From Silvania hatchlandensis (lineage in GTDB: Bacteria; Pseudomonadota; Gammaproteobacteria; Enterobacterales; Enterobacteriaceae): a DNA stretch of 64,000 bases. Under the pieces are notes generated by a model, which was not told the DNA's origin, did no database searches, and was given only the letters and a program-made list of their open reading frames with translations. Positions 17,919 to 26,665 of this stretch are shown here, piece by piece; position 1 is the first letter of the stretch; every line of letters begins with the position of its first letter. The DNA is taken from the NCBI RefSeq assembly GCF_025564065.1, contig NZ_JAMGZK010000043.1, positions 95,292 to 159,291 of the forward strand, read 5' to 3'. Position numbers and translations under genes: made by a program.

Positions 17919-18692
17919 ATGGATTTCACTGCACTGCATCAACAAAACACCCCCTTATTGATGGCCAATGTCTGGGATGCGGCCAGCGCGAGGGCTGCGC
18001 ATGAGGCTGGTTATCAGGCGTTGGGCACCTCAAGCGCCGCCATTGCCGCGATGCTAGGTTACGAGGACGGAGAAGGCCTCTCTTTCGATGAGCTGCTGTA
18101 TATCGTGACGCGCATCAAATCCGTCACATGCCTGCCATTAAGTGTCGATGTGGAAGCGGGTTACGGCGCGTCGGCGAGCGACATCACATCTAACCTTACG
18201 CGCCTTGCTGAGCTTGGCGTGGTGGGCGTCAACCTTGAGGACAGCCGCGTGATTAAGGGTGTCCGACAGCTTGACGATGCGGCGGTTTTTGCCCGTCGAT
18301 TAACCGCGATTCGTCATCAGTTGGATGACGCGCGTTGTCGATTGTTTATCAACGTTCGTACCGATACGTTTCTGCTGAATCATCCTCAGGCATTGCACGA
18401 AACGCTGTTGCGGGGTCGGTTATATCAGCAGGCAGGTGCCGACGGTCTGTTTGTGCCCGGCCTGACCTCAGAGCATGATATTGCTATCCTGGCGCAGGAC
18501 ATCCCTGTGCCGCTAAACGTGATGTGTATGCCCGATCTACCCACCTTCGACAGGCTGGGGGAACTCGGCGTAAAACGCATCTCGATGGGCAATTTTATCC
18601 ATTCGAAAATGCACTCAACGCTCACGACGTTCATGCGTGCGATCCCGTCACAGCAGTCGTTTGCAGGAGTTTTTATTAATGAGAGTTCTTGA
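17919..18692 (+). CDS. Isocitrate lyase/PEP mutase family enzyme
   Basis: A 257-residue cytoplasmic TIM barrel of the ICL/PEP-mutase superfamily, short form. MANVWDAASARAAHEAGYQALGTSSAAIA at the start, SVDVEAGYG (metal/phosphate site), GVVGVNLEDS and LFINVRTDTFL are the family signatures. Relatives include methylisocitrate lyases, oxaloacetate decarboxylases and carboxy-PEP mutases; substrate specificity cannot be read here. The start is chosen for GGGAG seven bases before the ATG. Its last 14 bases overlap the start of the ada-like gene, so the two are translationally coupled. This pairing of a C-C lyase with an alkylation-repair regulator is unexpected. Confidence 0.85.
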   Translation: MDFTALHQQNTPLLMANVWDAASARAAHEAGYQALGTSSAAIAAMLGYEDGEGLSFDELLYIVTRIKSVTCLPLSVDVEAGYGASASDITSNLTRLAELGVVGVNLEDSRVIKGVRQLDDAAVFARRLTAIRHQLDDARCRLFINVRTDTFLLNHPQALHETLLRGRLYQQAGADGLFVPGLTSEHDIAILAQDIPVPLNVMCMPDLPTFDRLGELGVKRISMGNFIHSKMHSTLTTFMRAIPSQQSFAGVFINESS

Positions 18693-19734
18693 TAACGGCC
18701 AGTGCGATATCTGGTATCAGGCCCTGCTTGAACGCGCTTCAGAGTATACGGGCGTATTCTATGTGGGCGTAAAAACGACCGGGGTATTTTGTATTGCCGT
18801 CTGTCGGGCGCGGAAACCGAAACGCGAGAACGTTGAGTTTTATGACGATTTTAAATCGGCTCTGGATGCCGGATTTCGCCCGTGCAAAGTGTGCCGGCCC
18901 ACAGAAAATGCGCACAGCGCCCCGCTTTTTATCGAACAGGCGCTGGAACAGGTGCGAGCGCACCCGAAAACACGCATTAGCGATGCGGATCTGCGTCAAC
19001 TCGACATCAGCCCCGAGCGCGTGCGGCGCTGGTTTCTTCAGCATCACGGTATGACCTTTCAGGCTTTTCAACGCATGCAGCGGGTGAATGTCGCCCTTCA
19101 GGAGCTGAAAGGCGGACGTACCGCCACTGATGTGGCGTTTGATAGCGGCTATGAATCATTAAGCGGTTTTGGTTATACCTGCAAACGGCTCACGGGCGTT
19201 GCGCCCACAGAGCAGCGCCAGTTAATTATGATCCACCGCTTTACCACCCCGCTCGGCCCGATGTTTGTCTGTGCAACTGAACGCGGTGTATGCCTGCTTG
19301 AATTTACCGATCGTCGAATGCTGGAGACCGAATTTCGCGATCTCCAGCGTTTGCTGAACGCGCGGATCCTCTCCGGGGAAAACCGCCATACCCGCCAGGC
19401 GGAAAAAGAGATCGGCGAGTATTTTTCCGGCATGCGTCAGGCGTTTGATCTGCAGCTCGATACCCCGGGGAGTGATTTTCAGCGCGCCGTCTGGCAGGGA
19501 TTACGGGCGATCCCGTATGGCCAGACCTCACATTACCAGGTGTTATCCCGGCAGTTGGACAAGCCCGATGCCGTTCGCGCCGTGGCTAACGCCAATGGTG
19601 CTAACCGCGTAGCCATTGTGATCCCCTGCCACCGGGTCATCGGCAAAGATGGCGCGATGACCGGCTATGGCGGCGGCGTCGCGCGCAAAGCCTGGCTTAT
19701 TCAGCATGAGAAAAAAGACCTTGATGACCGCTGA
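18679..19734 (+). CDS. Ada-like O6-methylguanine-DNA methyltransferase/transcriptional activator
   Basis: A 351-residue protein with the full Ada layout. The N-terminal zinc domain has Cys38, Cys42, Cys69 and Cys72 (FCIAVCRAR...RPCKVC), the same numbering as E. coli Ada, with Cys38 the methylphosphotriester acceptor. An AraC-type helix-turn-helix region follows (about 85-175), then the methyltransferase domain (about 180-345) with the active-site IPCHRVIG (Cys317). The start has AGGAG about 10 bases upstream, inside the preceding gene. It is diverged from E. coli Ada, and the usual alkB partner is absent, so it is probably a paralogue or an Ada of a different lineage. It should remove methyl groups from DNA and may activate its own operon. 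Confidence 0.87.
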   Translation: MRVLDNGQCDIWYQALLERASEYTGVFYVGVKTTGVFCIAVCRARKPKRENVEFYDDFKSALDAGFRPCKVCRPTENAHSAPLFIEQALEQVRAHPKTRISDADLRQLDISPERVRRWFLQHHGMTFQAFQRMQRVNVALQELKGGRTATDVAFDSGYESLSGFGYTCKRLTGVAPTEQRQLIMIHRFTTPLGPMFVCATERGVCLLEFTDRRMLETEFRDLQRLLNARILSGENRHTRQAEKEIGEYFSGMRQAFDLQLDTPGSDFQRAVWQGLRAIPYGQTSHYQVLSRQLDKPDAVRAVANANGANRVAIVIPCHRVIGKDGAMTGYGGGVARKAWLIQHEKKDLDDR

Positions 19735-19752
19735 TCAACGACGATGCTCTTT

Positions 19753-20478
19753 TCAGCGACCCGCTCGGCTTTCAGCAACCAGCGTGCCCAGCTTTTGCTG
19801 CTGAACGCCGTTTGCATCGAAGTTATCCGGTGCAAGCCATCGTTCAAAGGCAGTTATCAGGGCCGGGTATTCGCTGTCGATAATGGAGTACCAGGCAGTG
19901 TCCCGGTTGCGCCCGCGGGTCACGACAGCCTGGCGGAAAATACCTTCGAAGGTGAAGCCAAAGCGTGTCGCCGCCGCGCAGGACGGGGCATTCAGGGCGT
20001 CACACTTCCACTCAAAGCGACGGTAGCCCAGCTCGTCAAAAACATAGCGCAGGAACAGCGCCATCACTTCAGTGGCGAGCCGCGTGCGCTGCATGCGCGG
20101 GGAATAGGTCACGTAGCCCACCTCAATCACCCCGTTAGCGGCATCGATCCGCATCAGCGCCACGGTGCCAACCGGCTGGCCGGTACTGGCGTCGATCACC
20201 GCGTAATGCATCGGGTCGCGCTGCATTTCGGCATTCAGCAGCCAGGCGCGATACGCCTCCGGGGTTTCATAAGGCCCTGACGGCAAATAGGTCCAGTCGC
20301 GTGCATCCGGCGCGTCGCGATAGGCCTCGTAAAGCCCGGCCGCGTGGCGGTCAGCGCTGAGGCGTTCGAGCCGACAGTAGCGCCCCTGCAGGGAGGGGGC
20401 GTCAGGCAGGCGGGCGCCGCTCCACTCGGGCAGTGCGTCACCGACTGGCTGGTTATAGTCATTCAGTCTTTCGGTCAT
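19753..20478 (-). CDS. GNAT-family N-acetyltransferase (RimJ/RimL-like)
   Basis: A 241-residue protein of the Acetyltransf_3 group. The core reads GTVALMRIDAANGVIEVGYVTYSP, then the acetyl-CoA loop region RTRLATEVMALFLRYVFDELGYRRFEWKCDALN and ATRFGFTFEGIFRQAVVTRGRNRDTAWYSI, typical of the RimL/YjdJ-like enzymes that acetylate ribosomal proteins, amino acids or aminoglycoside-like amines. Substrate unknown. It converges on the ada-like gene (18 bases between stops) and is single on its strand, with tRNA-Ser upstream. Confidence 0.85.
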   Translation of the reverse strand: MTERLNDYNQPVGDALPEWSGARLPDAPSLQGRYCRLERLSADRHAAGLYEAYRDAPDARDWTYLPSGPYETPEAYRAWLLNAEMQRDPMHYAVIDASTGQPVGTVALMRIDAANGVIEVGYVTYSPRMQRTRLATEVMALFLRYVFDELGYRRFEWKCDALNAPSCAAATRFGFTFEGIFRQAVVTRGRNRDTAWYSIIDSEYPALITAFERWLAPDNFDANGVQQQKLGTLVAESRAGR

Positions 20479-20564
20479 AGAATTTCCGCTCCTGTTGCGG
20501 TGAGATTGTGGCCTGGGTCAGGTGGCATACTGAATGGCATACTGATAAACAGTAAAAATAAAAA

Positions 20565-20596
20565 AAAACCCTGCGATATTGCTATCGCAGGGTTTT
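20565..20596 (-). terminator. Terminator of the first tRNA-Ser gene
   Basis: AAAACCCTGCGATA and TATCGCAGGGTTTT form a 14-bp stem with a 4-base loop, six bases past the tRNA 3' end. Reading leftward the stem is followed by a long U-run, so it ends the tRNA transcript. Confidence 0.9.
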
Positions 20597-20602
20597 CAAA
20601 TT

Positions 20603-20690
20603 TGGCGGAAGCGTAGAGATTCGAACTCTAGAACCCTTTCGGGTCGCCGGTTTTCAAGACCGGTGCCTTCAACCGCTCGGCCACGCTTCC
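20603..20690 (-). tRNA. serT: tRNA-Ser(UGA), copy 1
   Basis: An 88-nt gene including encoded CCA. Acceptor stem GGAAGCG/CGCTTCC, D-arm GGCCGAGCGGTTGAAGG, anticodon loop CTTGAAA (anticodon UGA), long class II variable arm CGACCCGAAAGGGTTC and T-loop TTCGAAT. It differs from E. coli serT by a few compensating bases as I recall it. It is identical to the copy at 21469-21556. Confidence 0.97.
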
Positions 20691-20702
20691 TAAGTGAGGC
20701 GC

Positions 20703-20731
20703 ACTATAAACATCCCAGTGCGTTGTGTAAA
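20703..20731 (-). promoter_or_regulatory. Promoter of tRNA-Ser copy 1
   Basis: TTTACA (20731-20726), 17-base spacer, TATAGT (20708-20703), followed by GCGCC at the expected discriminator. It matches the promoter of copy 2 in both boxes, while the spacers differ. Confidence 0.8.
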
Positions 20732-20814
20732 GCACAAAATTCAAGAATTTGCGTCTCTTTCAACGACCCAGGGCTCTTGCTGAAAAAAACCGCAAATGGG
20801 GCAGAAAAAAAACG

Positions 20815-21243
20815 CTACACCTCCATACCCGCTCGGTATTGGCCCCACTTCAGCACCGAGTTCACGCCAATCGACAGGAAAGGTTCCGGCGGCGTTTTAT
20901 TTGGCCCCGGCGACGCCATCAGGAAATCAATCAGTTCATTTCTCTCCCCGGCGATCATGTCGGACAGCAGCGTGCCAGTTGCCGTGCCGCGGGTGATCCC
21001 CAGACCGTTGCAGCACAACGCGCCATACACATTAGGCCCCAGCAGATCAAAGAAGGCCTCGTGGTTTTCTGACAGGCAGATGGCCCCGCTCCAGGAATAT
21101 TCAAAATCAACCTGATTGAGCATCGGGAAACGGCGCTCAAAAGACTTGCGGTGGTTAGCGATAAAACTCTTCAGATGCTGTTCACGCGGACGACCATCCG
21201 GGTGGAAGCTAAAGCTGTTACGCACCAGGATTCGGTTATCCAC
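20815..21243 (-). pseudogene. FAD-dependent oxidoreductase (DAO family), C-terminal fragment
   Basis: A 142-residue open frame that matches only the C-terminal third of DadA/PuuB-like FAD oxidoreductases: NSFSFHPDGRPREQHLKSF, FEYSWSGAICLSENHEAFF and the FAD-closing motif YGALCCNGLGITRGTATGTLLSDMIAGE. The N-terminal GxGxxG FAD-binding fold (roughly 290 residues) is absent. The frame opens at a GTG with no ribosome binding site and sequence to its right is unrelated AT-rich DNA, so the 5' part has been deleted. It lies between two identical tRNA-Ser genes, which suggests loss during insertion or excision at the tRNA. Confidence 0.85.
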
Positions 21244-21358
21244 TTGAGCAAAACTTAAATTAGAAGCGAAGAAAAATCCAGAACCGGATTACACTAACAG
21301 AAGTTCAGAAGATTCAAATCTCGCTAAAAAACAATCTTCTTAGTAGGAGGGTAGTAAA

Positions 21359-21427
21359 ATGAAGAAGTTTAGATACAAAAAAAGCTCGTTTACACGAGCT
21401 TTTTTTGTATCATCTAATGCACCATAA
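21359..21427 (+). CDS. Possible 22-residue peptide with strong ribosome binding site
   Basis: ATG at 21359 has a near-ideal AGGAGG (21345-21350) eight bases upstream. The frame is basic and hydrophobic (MKKFRYKKSSFTRAFF...) and stops at TAA 21425-21427. The coding stretch contains a perfect terminator-like hairpin, so it may be a leader peptide, a remnant of a lost element, or chance. I recognise no homologue. Confidence 0.25.
   Translation: MKKFRYKKSSFTRAFFVSSNAP
21373..21410. terminator. Bidirectional intrinsic terminator after tRNA-Ser copy 2
   Basis: ATACAAAAAAAGCTCGT and ACGAGCTTTTTTTGTAT form a 17-bp stem around TTAC, with U-runs in both directions. Reading leftward it lies about 58 bases past the 3' end of the second tRNA-Ser gene. 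Confidence 0.85.
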
Positions 21428-21468
21428 AATCAAAAACACACTTTAAGCTATTGATTTTATTAAGAAAT

Positions 21469-21556
21469 TGGCGGAAGCGTAGAGATTCGAACTCTAGAAC
21501 CCTTTCGGGTCGCCGGTTTTCAAGACCGGTGCCTTCAACCGCTCGGCCACGCTTCC
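21469..21556 (-). tRNA. serT: tRNA-Ser(UGA), copy 2
   Basis: An 88-nt gene identical base for base to the copy at 20603-20690, with the UGA anticodon, long variable arm and encoded CCA. In E. coli a single serT lies next to yccA, so this copy, nearer yccA, may be the ancestral one. The similarity continues for about 20 bases upstream into the -10 box and then breaks down. Confidence 0.97.
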
Positions 21557-21568
21557 TAAGTGAGGCGA

Positions 21569-21597
21569 ACTATAAACAGCTCCTTGTGCCCTGTAAA
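21569..21597 (-). promoter_or_regulatory. Promoter of tRNA-Ser copy 2
   Basis: TTTACA (21597-21592), 17-base spacer, TATAGT (21574-21569). Same boxes and spacing as copy 1 with a different spacer sequence, so both genes should be expressed. Confidence 0.8.
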
Positions 21598-21699
21598 GAG
21601 CGAACCTTATCGTTCGTCTTAAAAATAGCCAAAATGCGTTTAATTGGTTGTATCAACAACATATTGGCTATTTTATCAGCACGCATTACCCTCAAGGCG

Positions 21700-23328
21700 T
21701 TAATGCTTTTTGATGTACATATCTTTGGTGTAGTAATACCCCAGCTTATCCGGCGTAAATCCTCCTACCCACGGCTTCACCAGATGGGTGCGGACATAGT
21801 GATAAACCGGAATGGCGGGTACATCCTGACCCAACAGATCTTCCGCCTGCTGATAGAACTTCCCGCGCTCGGCAGTGGTTTTCGCTTTTGCCGCCTCAAC
21901 CAGCGCTTCATCGTAGGCCGGATTGCTGTACTGGCTGGTATTCTCGCTGTCGCCGGTACGGAAGTTGTTCAGGAAGGTGGCTGCATCGTCGTAATCGGCG
22001 ATCCAGGCGTAGCGCACCGCATCAAAATTGTGGGTGTGCATGGTGTCCAGCATGGTTTTCCACTCCTGATTTTGCAGCTTCGCTTCCACGCCGAGGTTTT
22101 TCTTCCACATCGAGCTGGCGGCGATGGCAATACGCTGGTGCGATTCAGAGGTGTTGTACAGCAGATTAAAACTCAGGGGATGGCTGTCGTTAAAGCCCGC
22201 CTCGTTCAGCAGCTTTTTAGCCTCGGCAATGCGCTTATCCATCGGCCAGCTGGCGTATTCAGGGCTTTTCAGCTTCACGCCGCCGATATCCGGCTGGCTG
22301 ACGACCCAGGCCGGTCGCTGCCCCTGCCCGAGCACCTTGTCGGCAATGATGTCTTTATCCAACGCCAGGTTCAGGGCCTTGCGCACGCGCGGATCGTTAA
22401 ACGGCGGGCGGGTGGTGTTGAACTCGTAGTAGTAGGTTGCCAGCTGCGGCGAGACGTCCAGCTCAGTGCCCATGGTTTTTTTCAGTTGGGCAAACTGGTT
22501 GATGGGCAGCGTGTAGGCAATATCAATTTCACCGGCCTTGTAGCGGTTCACATCGGCGGCTTCGGAGGTGATCGGCAGGTAAGTTACCTTGTTAATCACG
22601 GTATGGGCATTGTCCCAGTAGCGCGGATTACGCTCGGCGATAATCCGCTCGTTGACCACCCATTTACTCAGCGTATAGGCGCCGCTGCTGACGAAATGCT
22701 CCGAGCGGGTCCATTTATCCCCGTAACGGCCAATCATGATCTTGTCGACCGGGACCAGCGACGGGTGCGCCAGCATCGCCAGAAATGCGGCATTAGGCTG
22801 GGTAAGTGTCACTTCAAGGGTGGTATCGTTTAGCGCCTTAACGCCCATCGTCTCGGGGGCTTTTTTACCCTGAGCGATATCCGTGGCGTTCACAATGTGC
22901 ATGTTGCCGGGGTAGCTGGCATAGGGTGAGGCGGTTTTCGGATCCACCAGTCGTTGCCAGCTCCAGACCACTTCCGGTGCGGTAATGGCGGTGCCGTCGC
23001 TCCAGGTGATGCCCGGCCGTAAATGGAAGGTCCAGACGGTGTTGTCTTTATTCTCCCATTTCTCGGCCAGCCGCGGCTGGATGGTGCCGTCCGGGGCGAC
23101 ACTGACCAGTCCTTCGAATAAATCGCTGATAATATTAAATTCGACATCGCTTTCGACTTTATGCGGGTCGAGCGATGCCGGTTCATTGCCATTATTCCTG
23201 ACCAGCTCCTGCTTCTCTGCCAGCACGGTTCCCGCCGGTACGCTGGCGGCAAAAGCCGTTGTGCCGGCGCTCAGGATGCCTGCCGTCAGCAGAGAGAGTG
23301 TAAAAATAGTGCGTGATGATGGTTTCAT
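21700..23328 (-). CDS. Orphan OppA-type periplasmic oligopeptide-binding protein
   Basis: A 542-residue SBP_bac_5 protein, the length of OppA. The start at MKPSSRTIF (23328) gives a signal peptide ending TTAFA; an upstream in-frame start (23382) is unlikely. Conserved OppA segments: VPAGTVLAEKQELVRNNGNEPASLDPHK, WSDGTAITAPEVVWSWQRLVDP, VVNERIIAERNPRYWDNAHTVINKVTYLPI, YYYEFNTTRPPFNDPRVRKAL and the C-terminal LVKPWVGG...KDMYI. No oppBCDF genes adjoin it, so it probably feeds the main Opp permease or senses peptides as MppA does. Confidence 0.9.
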   Translation of the reverse strand: MKPSSRTIFTLSLLTAGILSAGTTAFAASVPAGTVLAEKQELVRNNGNEPASLDPHKVESDVEFNIISDLFEGLVSVAPDGTIQPRLAEKWENKDNTVWTFHLRPGITWSDGTAITAPEVVWSWQRLVDPKTASPYASYPGNMHIVNATDIAQGKKAPETMGVKALNDTTLEVTLTQPNAAFLAMLAHPSLVPVDKIMIGRYGDKWTRSEHFVSSGAYTLSKWVVNERIIAERNPRYWDNAHTVINKVTYLPITSEAADVNRYKAGEIDIAYTLPINQFAQLKKTMGTELDVSPQLATYYYEFNTTRPPFNDPRVRKALNLALDKDIIADKVLGQGQRPAWVVSQPDIGGVKLKSPEYASWPMDKRIAEAKKLLNEAGFNDSHPLSFNLLYNTSESHQRIAIAASSMWKKNLGVEAKLQNQEWKTMLDTMHTHNFDAVRYAWIADYDDAATFLNNFRTGDSENTSQYSNPAYDEALVEAAKAKTTAERGKFYQQAEDLLGQDVPAIPVYHYVRTHLVKPWVGGFTPDKLGYYYTKDMYIKKH

Positions 23329-23512
23329 TTCCTTCGCCTTATTGTTTTTTGTCTGACGATGCGCAATAACTCTTAGCGCCACGACTGTAATAAGGCAATA
23401 TATTTCAGTAACCTATAAGAGCTTGATCTGATTAGCGCTGACAAACCGCGCTTCGTTCGGCAAAATTGCAGTTATGGAACATAAAATGCTTGAACGACGC
23501 CTAACGCTATGC

Positions 23513-23527
23513 GTAAAGATGGGTAAA
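23513..23527 (+). promoter_or_regulatory. CpxR box upstream of yccA
   Basis: GTAAAGATGGGTAAA is a perfect GTAAA-N5-GTAAA CpxR site, 70 bases before the yccA start. E. coli yccA is a known CpxR target, so envelope-stress control is expected here too. Confidence 0.85.
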
Positions 23528-23596
23528 ATAGCTAGGTTCCCGGCGTATCGTTTTCTATTCTTGCCGTTAATTACATCTGTCATAAGAGAGTGACTC

Positions 23597-24256
23597 ATGG
23601 ATCGTATTGTTAGTTCTTCACACGACCGCACATCGCTACTCAGCACCCACAAAGTGCTGCGTAACACCTATTTCCTGTTGAGCCTGACGCTGGCCTTTTC
23701 TGCGCTGACAGCGACCGCCAGCACCGTTCTGATGCTGCCATCGCCGGGTATTATCCTGACACTGGTGGGCATGTATGGTCTGATGTTCCTGACCTACAAG
23801 CTGGCCAACAAACCGACCGGTATTATTGCGGCATTTGCCTTCACCGGTTTCCTGGGTTACATCCTGGGGCCAATGCTTAACTCCTTCCTGTCTGCCGGGA
23901 TGGGCGATCTGATCGGCCTGGCGCTGGGCGGTACGGCATTAGTGTTCTTCTGCTGTTCTGCCTACGTGCTGACCACCCGCAAAGACATGTCTTTCCTCGG
24001 CGGTATGCTGATGGCAGGCATCGTGGTGGTGCTGGTCGGGATGGTGGCAAACATCTTCCTGCAGCTGCCGGCTCTGCACCTGGCGATCAGCGCCGTATTT
24101 ATCCTGATCTCCTCTGGCGCAATCCTGATGGAAACCAGCAACATCATTCGCGGCGGCGAGACCAACTACATCCGCGCCACCGTGAGCCTGTATGTGTCGC
24201 TGTACAACATCTTTGTCAGCCTGCTGAGCATCCTGGGCTTTGCAAACCGCAATTAA
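23597..24256 (+). CDS. yccA: YccA, FtsH-modulating inner-membrane protein (Bax inhibitor-1 family)
   Basis: A 219-residue protein with seven hydrophobic helices, BI-1/TMBIM family. In E. coli YccA is a slow substrate of the FtsH protease and shields SecY when translocons jam. The cytoplasmic N-terminus ([25 protein letters not shown]) is where FtsH grips E. coli YccA. The last helix segment [36 protein letters not shown] is strongly conserved. A CpxR box lies upstream and a terminator follows. Confidence 0.95.
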   Translation: MDRIVSSSHDRTSLLSTHKVLRNTYFLLSLTLAFSALTATASTVLMLPSPGIILTLVGMYGLMFLTYKLANKPTGIIAAFAFTGFLGYILGPMLNSFLSAGMGDLIGLALGGTALVFFCCSAYVLTTRKDMSFLGGMLMAGIVVVLVGMVANIFLQLPALHLAISAVFILISSGAILMETSNIIRGGETNYIRATVSLYVSLYNIFVSLLSILGFANRN

Positions 24257-24276
24257 CCCGCTGTGCTGTATACCGG

Positions 24277-24304
24277 GCCCCGCTTATGCGGGGCTTTTTT
24301 TTTT
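24277..24304 (+). terminator. yccA terminator
   Basis: GCCCCGC, TTAT loop, GCGGGGC, then a run of ten T, beginning 20 bases after the yccA stop. Confidence 0.95.
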
Positions 24305-24342
24305 GCTAAACTGCTGCGGTTTTCGATAAACCCGTGATGATT

Positions 24343-24672
24343 ATGTTGAACTTTGAAGGTAAAGAGATTGAAACCGATAGCGAAGGCTATCTGAAAGAGA
24401 CCAGCCAGTGGAGCGAAGGACTGGCGGCCGCTATTGCTGAAAAAGAGTCGATCGCCCTGACGCCCGAACATTGGGAAGTGGTGCACTTTGTGCGCAATTT
24501 CTACCTGGAATTTAATACCTCCCCCGCCATTCGCATGCTGGTCAAAGCGATGGCCAATAAGTATGGCGAGGAAAAGGGTAACAGCCGTTATTTGTACCGC
24601 CTGTTCCCGAAAGGCCCAGCCAAACAGGCGACCAAAATCGCCGGTCTGCCGAAGCCCGTGAAGTGTATTTAG
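24343..24672 (+). CDS. tusE: TusE, sulfur relay protein for tRNA 2-thiouridine
   Basis: A 109-residue DsrC-family protein, same length as E. coli TusE when started at ATG 24343 ([12 protein letters not shown]); in-frame starts at 24334 and 24337 are less likely. The C-terminal arm [10 protein letters not shown] carries the penultimate-region Cys that takes persulfide from TusBCD and hands it to MnmA for s2U34 formation. The stop overlaps the end of convergent yccX by 4 bases. Confidence 0.95.
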   Translation: MLNFEGKEIETDSEGYLKETSQWSEGLAAAIAEKESIALTPEHWEVVHFVRNFYLEFNTSPAIRMLVKAMANKYGEEKGNSRYLYRLFPKGPAKQATKIAGLPKPVKCI

Positions 24673-24950
24673 TACCGAATACCGAAATTGACGTATTCCC
24701 TGCCGGGTTGATGCGGTTCTGATAAGACCTTCTCAACCCGCGCGCTGCGTGGCCCACCGGCTTTAAGCCAGGCAACCAGCTGTTCTACCTTTTCCGCTTC
24801 GCCACAGGCGACCACCTCGACACTGCCGTCATCCATGTTGCGCGCGTACCCGGTCAGTCCGAGCGTTGTAGCCTCCCGCTGCGTGCTGTATCGGAACCCG
24901 ACGCCCTGAACCGTACCGTGGATCCACGCGATTATGCAGACTTTTGACAT
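24669..24950 (-). CDS. yccX: Acylphosphatase YccX
   Basis: A 93-residue acylphosphatase hydrolysing carboxyl-phosphate bonds. The phosphate-binding loop [10 protein letters not shown] with catalytic Arg and the conserved Asn in [12 protein letters not shown] are present. Start chosen at MSKVCIIAW (24950), as in E. coli; longer in-frame versions run into the rlmI promoter. Divergent from rlmI, convergent with tusE. Confidence 0.95.
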   Translation of the reverse strand: MSKVCIIAWIHGTVQGVGFRYSTQREATTLGLTGYARNMDDGSVEVVACGEAEKVEQLVAWLKAGGPRSARVEKVLSEPHQPGREYVNFGIRY

Positions 24951-25044
24951 CATCGTTCTCCTTATCCCTGTCTGGCGCGTTGCATTTCCTCGCTGAACTC
25001 GGGAAAATGGCGGCCATCTTTTCGAATCGACAGAATAGCAAATT

Positions 25045-26235
25045 ATGAGTGTACGTTTAGTGTTAGCCAAAGGGCGCGAGAAGTCATTACTGCGCCGTCA
25101 TCCCTGGGTCTTTTCTGGTGCGGTTGCTCGCGTAGAAGGCAAAGCCAATCTCGGAGAAACCATTGATATCGTCGACCATCACGGCAAATGGTTAGCCCGC
25201 GGCGCATACTCACCTGCTTCCCAGATCCGCGCGCGTGTCTGGACCTTCGATAAAGACGAGACAATTGATATCGCCTTTTTCACCCGTCGTTTACAGCAGG
25301 CGCAGCAGTGGCGCGACTGGCTGGCAAAACGCGACGGGCTGGACAGCTATCGCCTGATCGCCGGTGAATCCGACGGTCTGCCGGGCGTCACTATCGATCG
25401 TTTTGGCAACTTCCTGGTGCTGCAGCTGTTAAGCGCGGGAGCAGAATATCAGCGTGCGGCGTTAATCAGCGCCCTGCAATCGCTGTTTCCTGAGTGCGCC
25501 ATTTACGATCGCAGCGACGTTGCGGTGCGTAAAAAAGAGGGCATGGAGCTGACGCAAGGCACCGTGACCGGCGAACTGCCGCCTGCCCTGCTGCCGATTG
25601 AAGAGCACGGCATGAAGCTGCTGGTGGATATCCAGGGCGGACATAAAACTGGCTACTACCTCGATCAGCGTGACAGCCGTCTGGCAACCCGCCAGTACGT
25701 GAAAGACAAGCGCGTGTTGAACTGCTTCTCCTACACCGGCGGCTTTGCGGTTTCTGCCCTGATGGGCGGCTGCAGCCAGGTGGTGAGCGTCGATACCTCC
25801 CAGGAAGCGCTGGACGTGGCGAAGCAGAACGTCGAGCTGAACAAGCTGGATTTGAGCAAAGCGGAATTTGTGCGCGACGATGTGTTCAAACTGCTGCGCA
25901 AATATCGCGATCAGGGGGAAACCTTCGACGTCATCGTGATGGACCCACCAAAATTTGTCGAAAACAAAAACCAGCTGATGGGCGCGTGTCGCGGCTATAA
26001 AGACATCAACATGCTGGCAATTCAGCTACTTAACCCAGGCGGCGTGCTGCTGACCTTCTCCTGTTCCGGCCTGATGACCACAGACCTGTTCCAGAAAATT
26101 GTCGCCGATGCCGCTGTAGATGCGGGTCGTGATGTACAATTTATAGAACAGTTCCGTCAGGCGGCCGATCACCCGGTGATCGCTACCTATCCGGAAGGGC
26201 TATATCTGAAAGGGTTTGCCTGTCGCATCATGTAA
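25045..26235 (+). CDS. rlmI: RlmI, 23S rRNA m5C1962 methyltransferase
   Basis: A 396-residue SAM-dependent methyltransferase. An N-terminal PUA domain (about 1-80) is followed by an EEHD-like domain and a Rossmann methyltransferase domain ([55 protein letters not shown] with the catalytic-region Cys). It modifies C1962 of 23S rRNA. Same position next to yccX and hspQ as in E. coli. Confidence 0.96.
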   Translation: MSVRLVLAKGREKSLLRRHPWVFSGAVARVEGKANLGETIDIVDHHGKWLARGAYSPASQIRARVWTFDKDETIDIAFFTRRLQQAQQWRDWLAKRDGLDSYRLIAGESDGLPGVTIDRFGNFLVLQLLSAGAEYQRAALISALQSLFPECAIYDRSDVAVRKKEGMELTQGTVTGELPPALLPIEEHGMKLLVDIQGGHKTGYYLDQRDSRLATRQYVKDKRVLNCFSYTGGFAVSALMGGCSQVVSVDTSQEALDVAKQNVELNKLDLSKAEFVRDDVFKLLRKYRDQGETFDVIVMDPPKFVENKNQLMGACRGYKDINMLAIQLLNPGGVLLTFSCSGLMTTDLFQKIVADAAVDAGRDVQFIEQFRQAADHPVIATYPEGLYLKGFACRIM

Positions 26236-26613
<378 letters not shown>

Positions 26614-26624
26614 TGATGAAAAAA

Positions 26625-26654
26625 AAGCCCGGTGGCGCAATGCTCACCGGGCTT
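26625..26654 (-). terminator. Terminator between hspQ and yccU
   Basis: AAGCCCGGTG and CACCGGGCTT form a 10-bp stem; the leftward reading is followed by eight U, so it chiefly ends yccU, and it may also stop hspQ. Confidence 0.85.
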
Positions 26655-26665
26655 ACCTTCCGCGT

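Noticed and set aside
18679..19734. Calling this gene ada itself
   Set aside because: Domain order and key Cys match Ada, but divergence from E. coli Ada is large, alkB is absent and the operon partner differs, so it may be a paralogue; symbol left empty.
21311..21330. tRNA-like T-arm (GATTCAAATCTC) between the two tRNA-Ser genes, as an att remnant
   Set aside because: Only about 12 bases resemble a T-loop and there is no acceptor stem or match to the serT 3' end beyond that, so chance is likely.
21451..22833. 460-codon plus-strand open frame
   Set aside because: It begins across the tRNA-Ser gene and lies antisense to the OppA-like gene, whose translation matches a known family over its full length. 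The plus-strand product has no recognisable domain.
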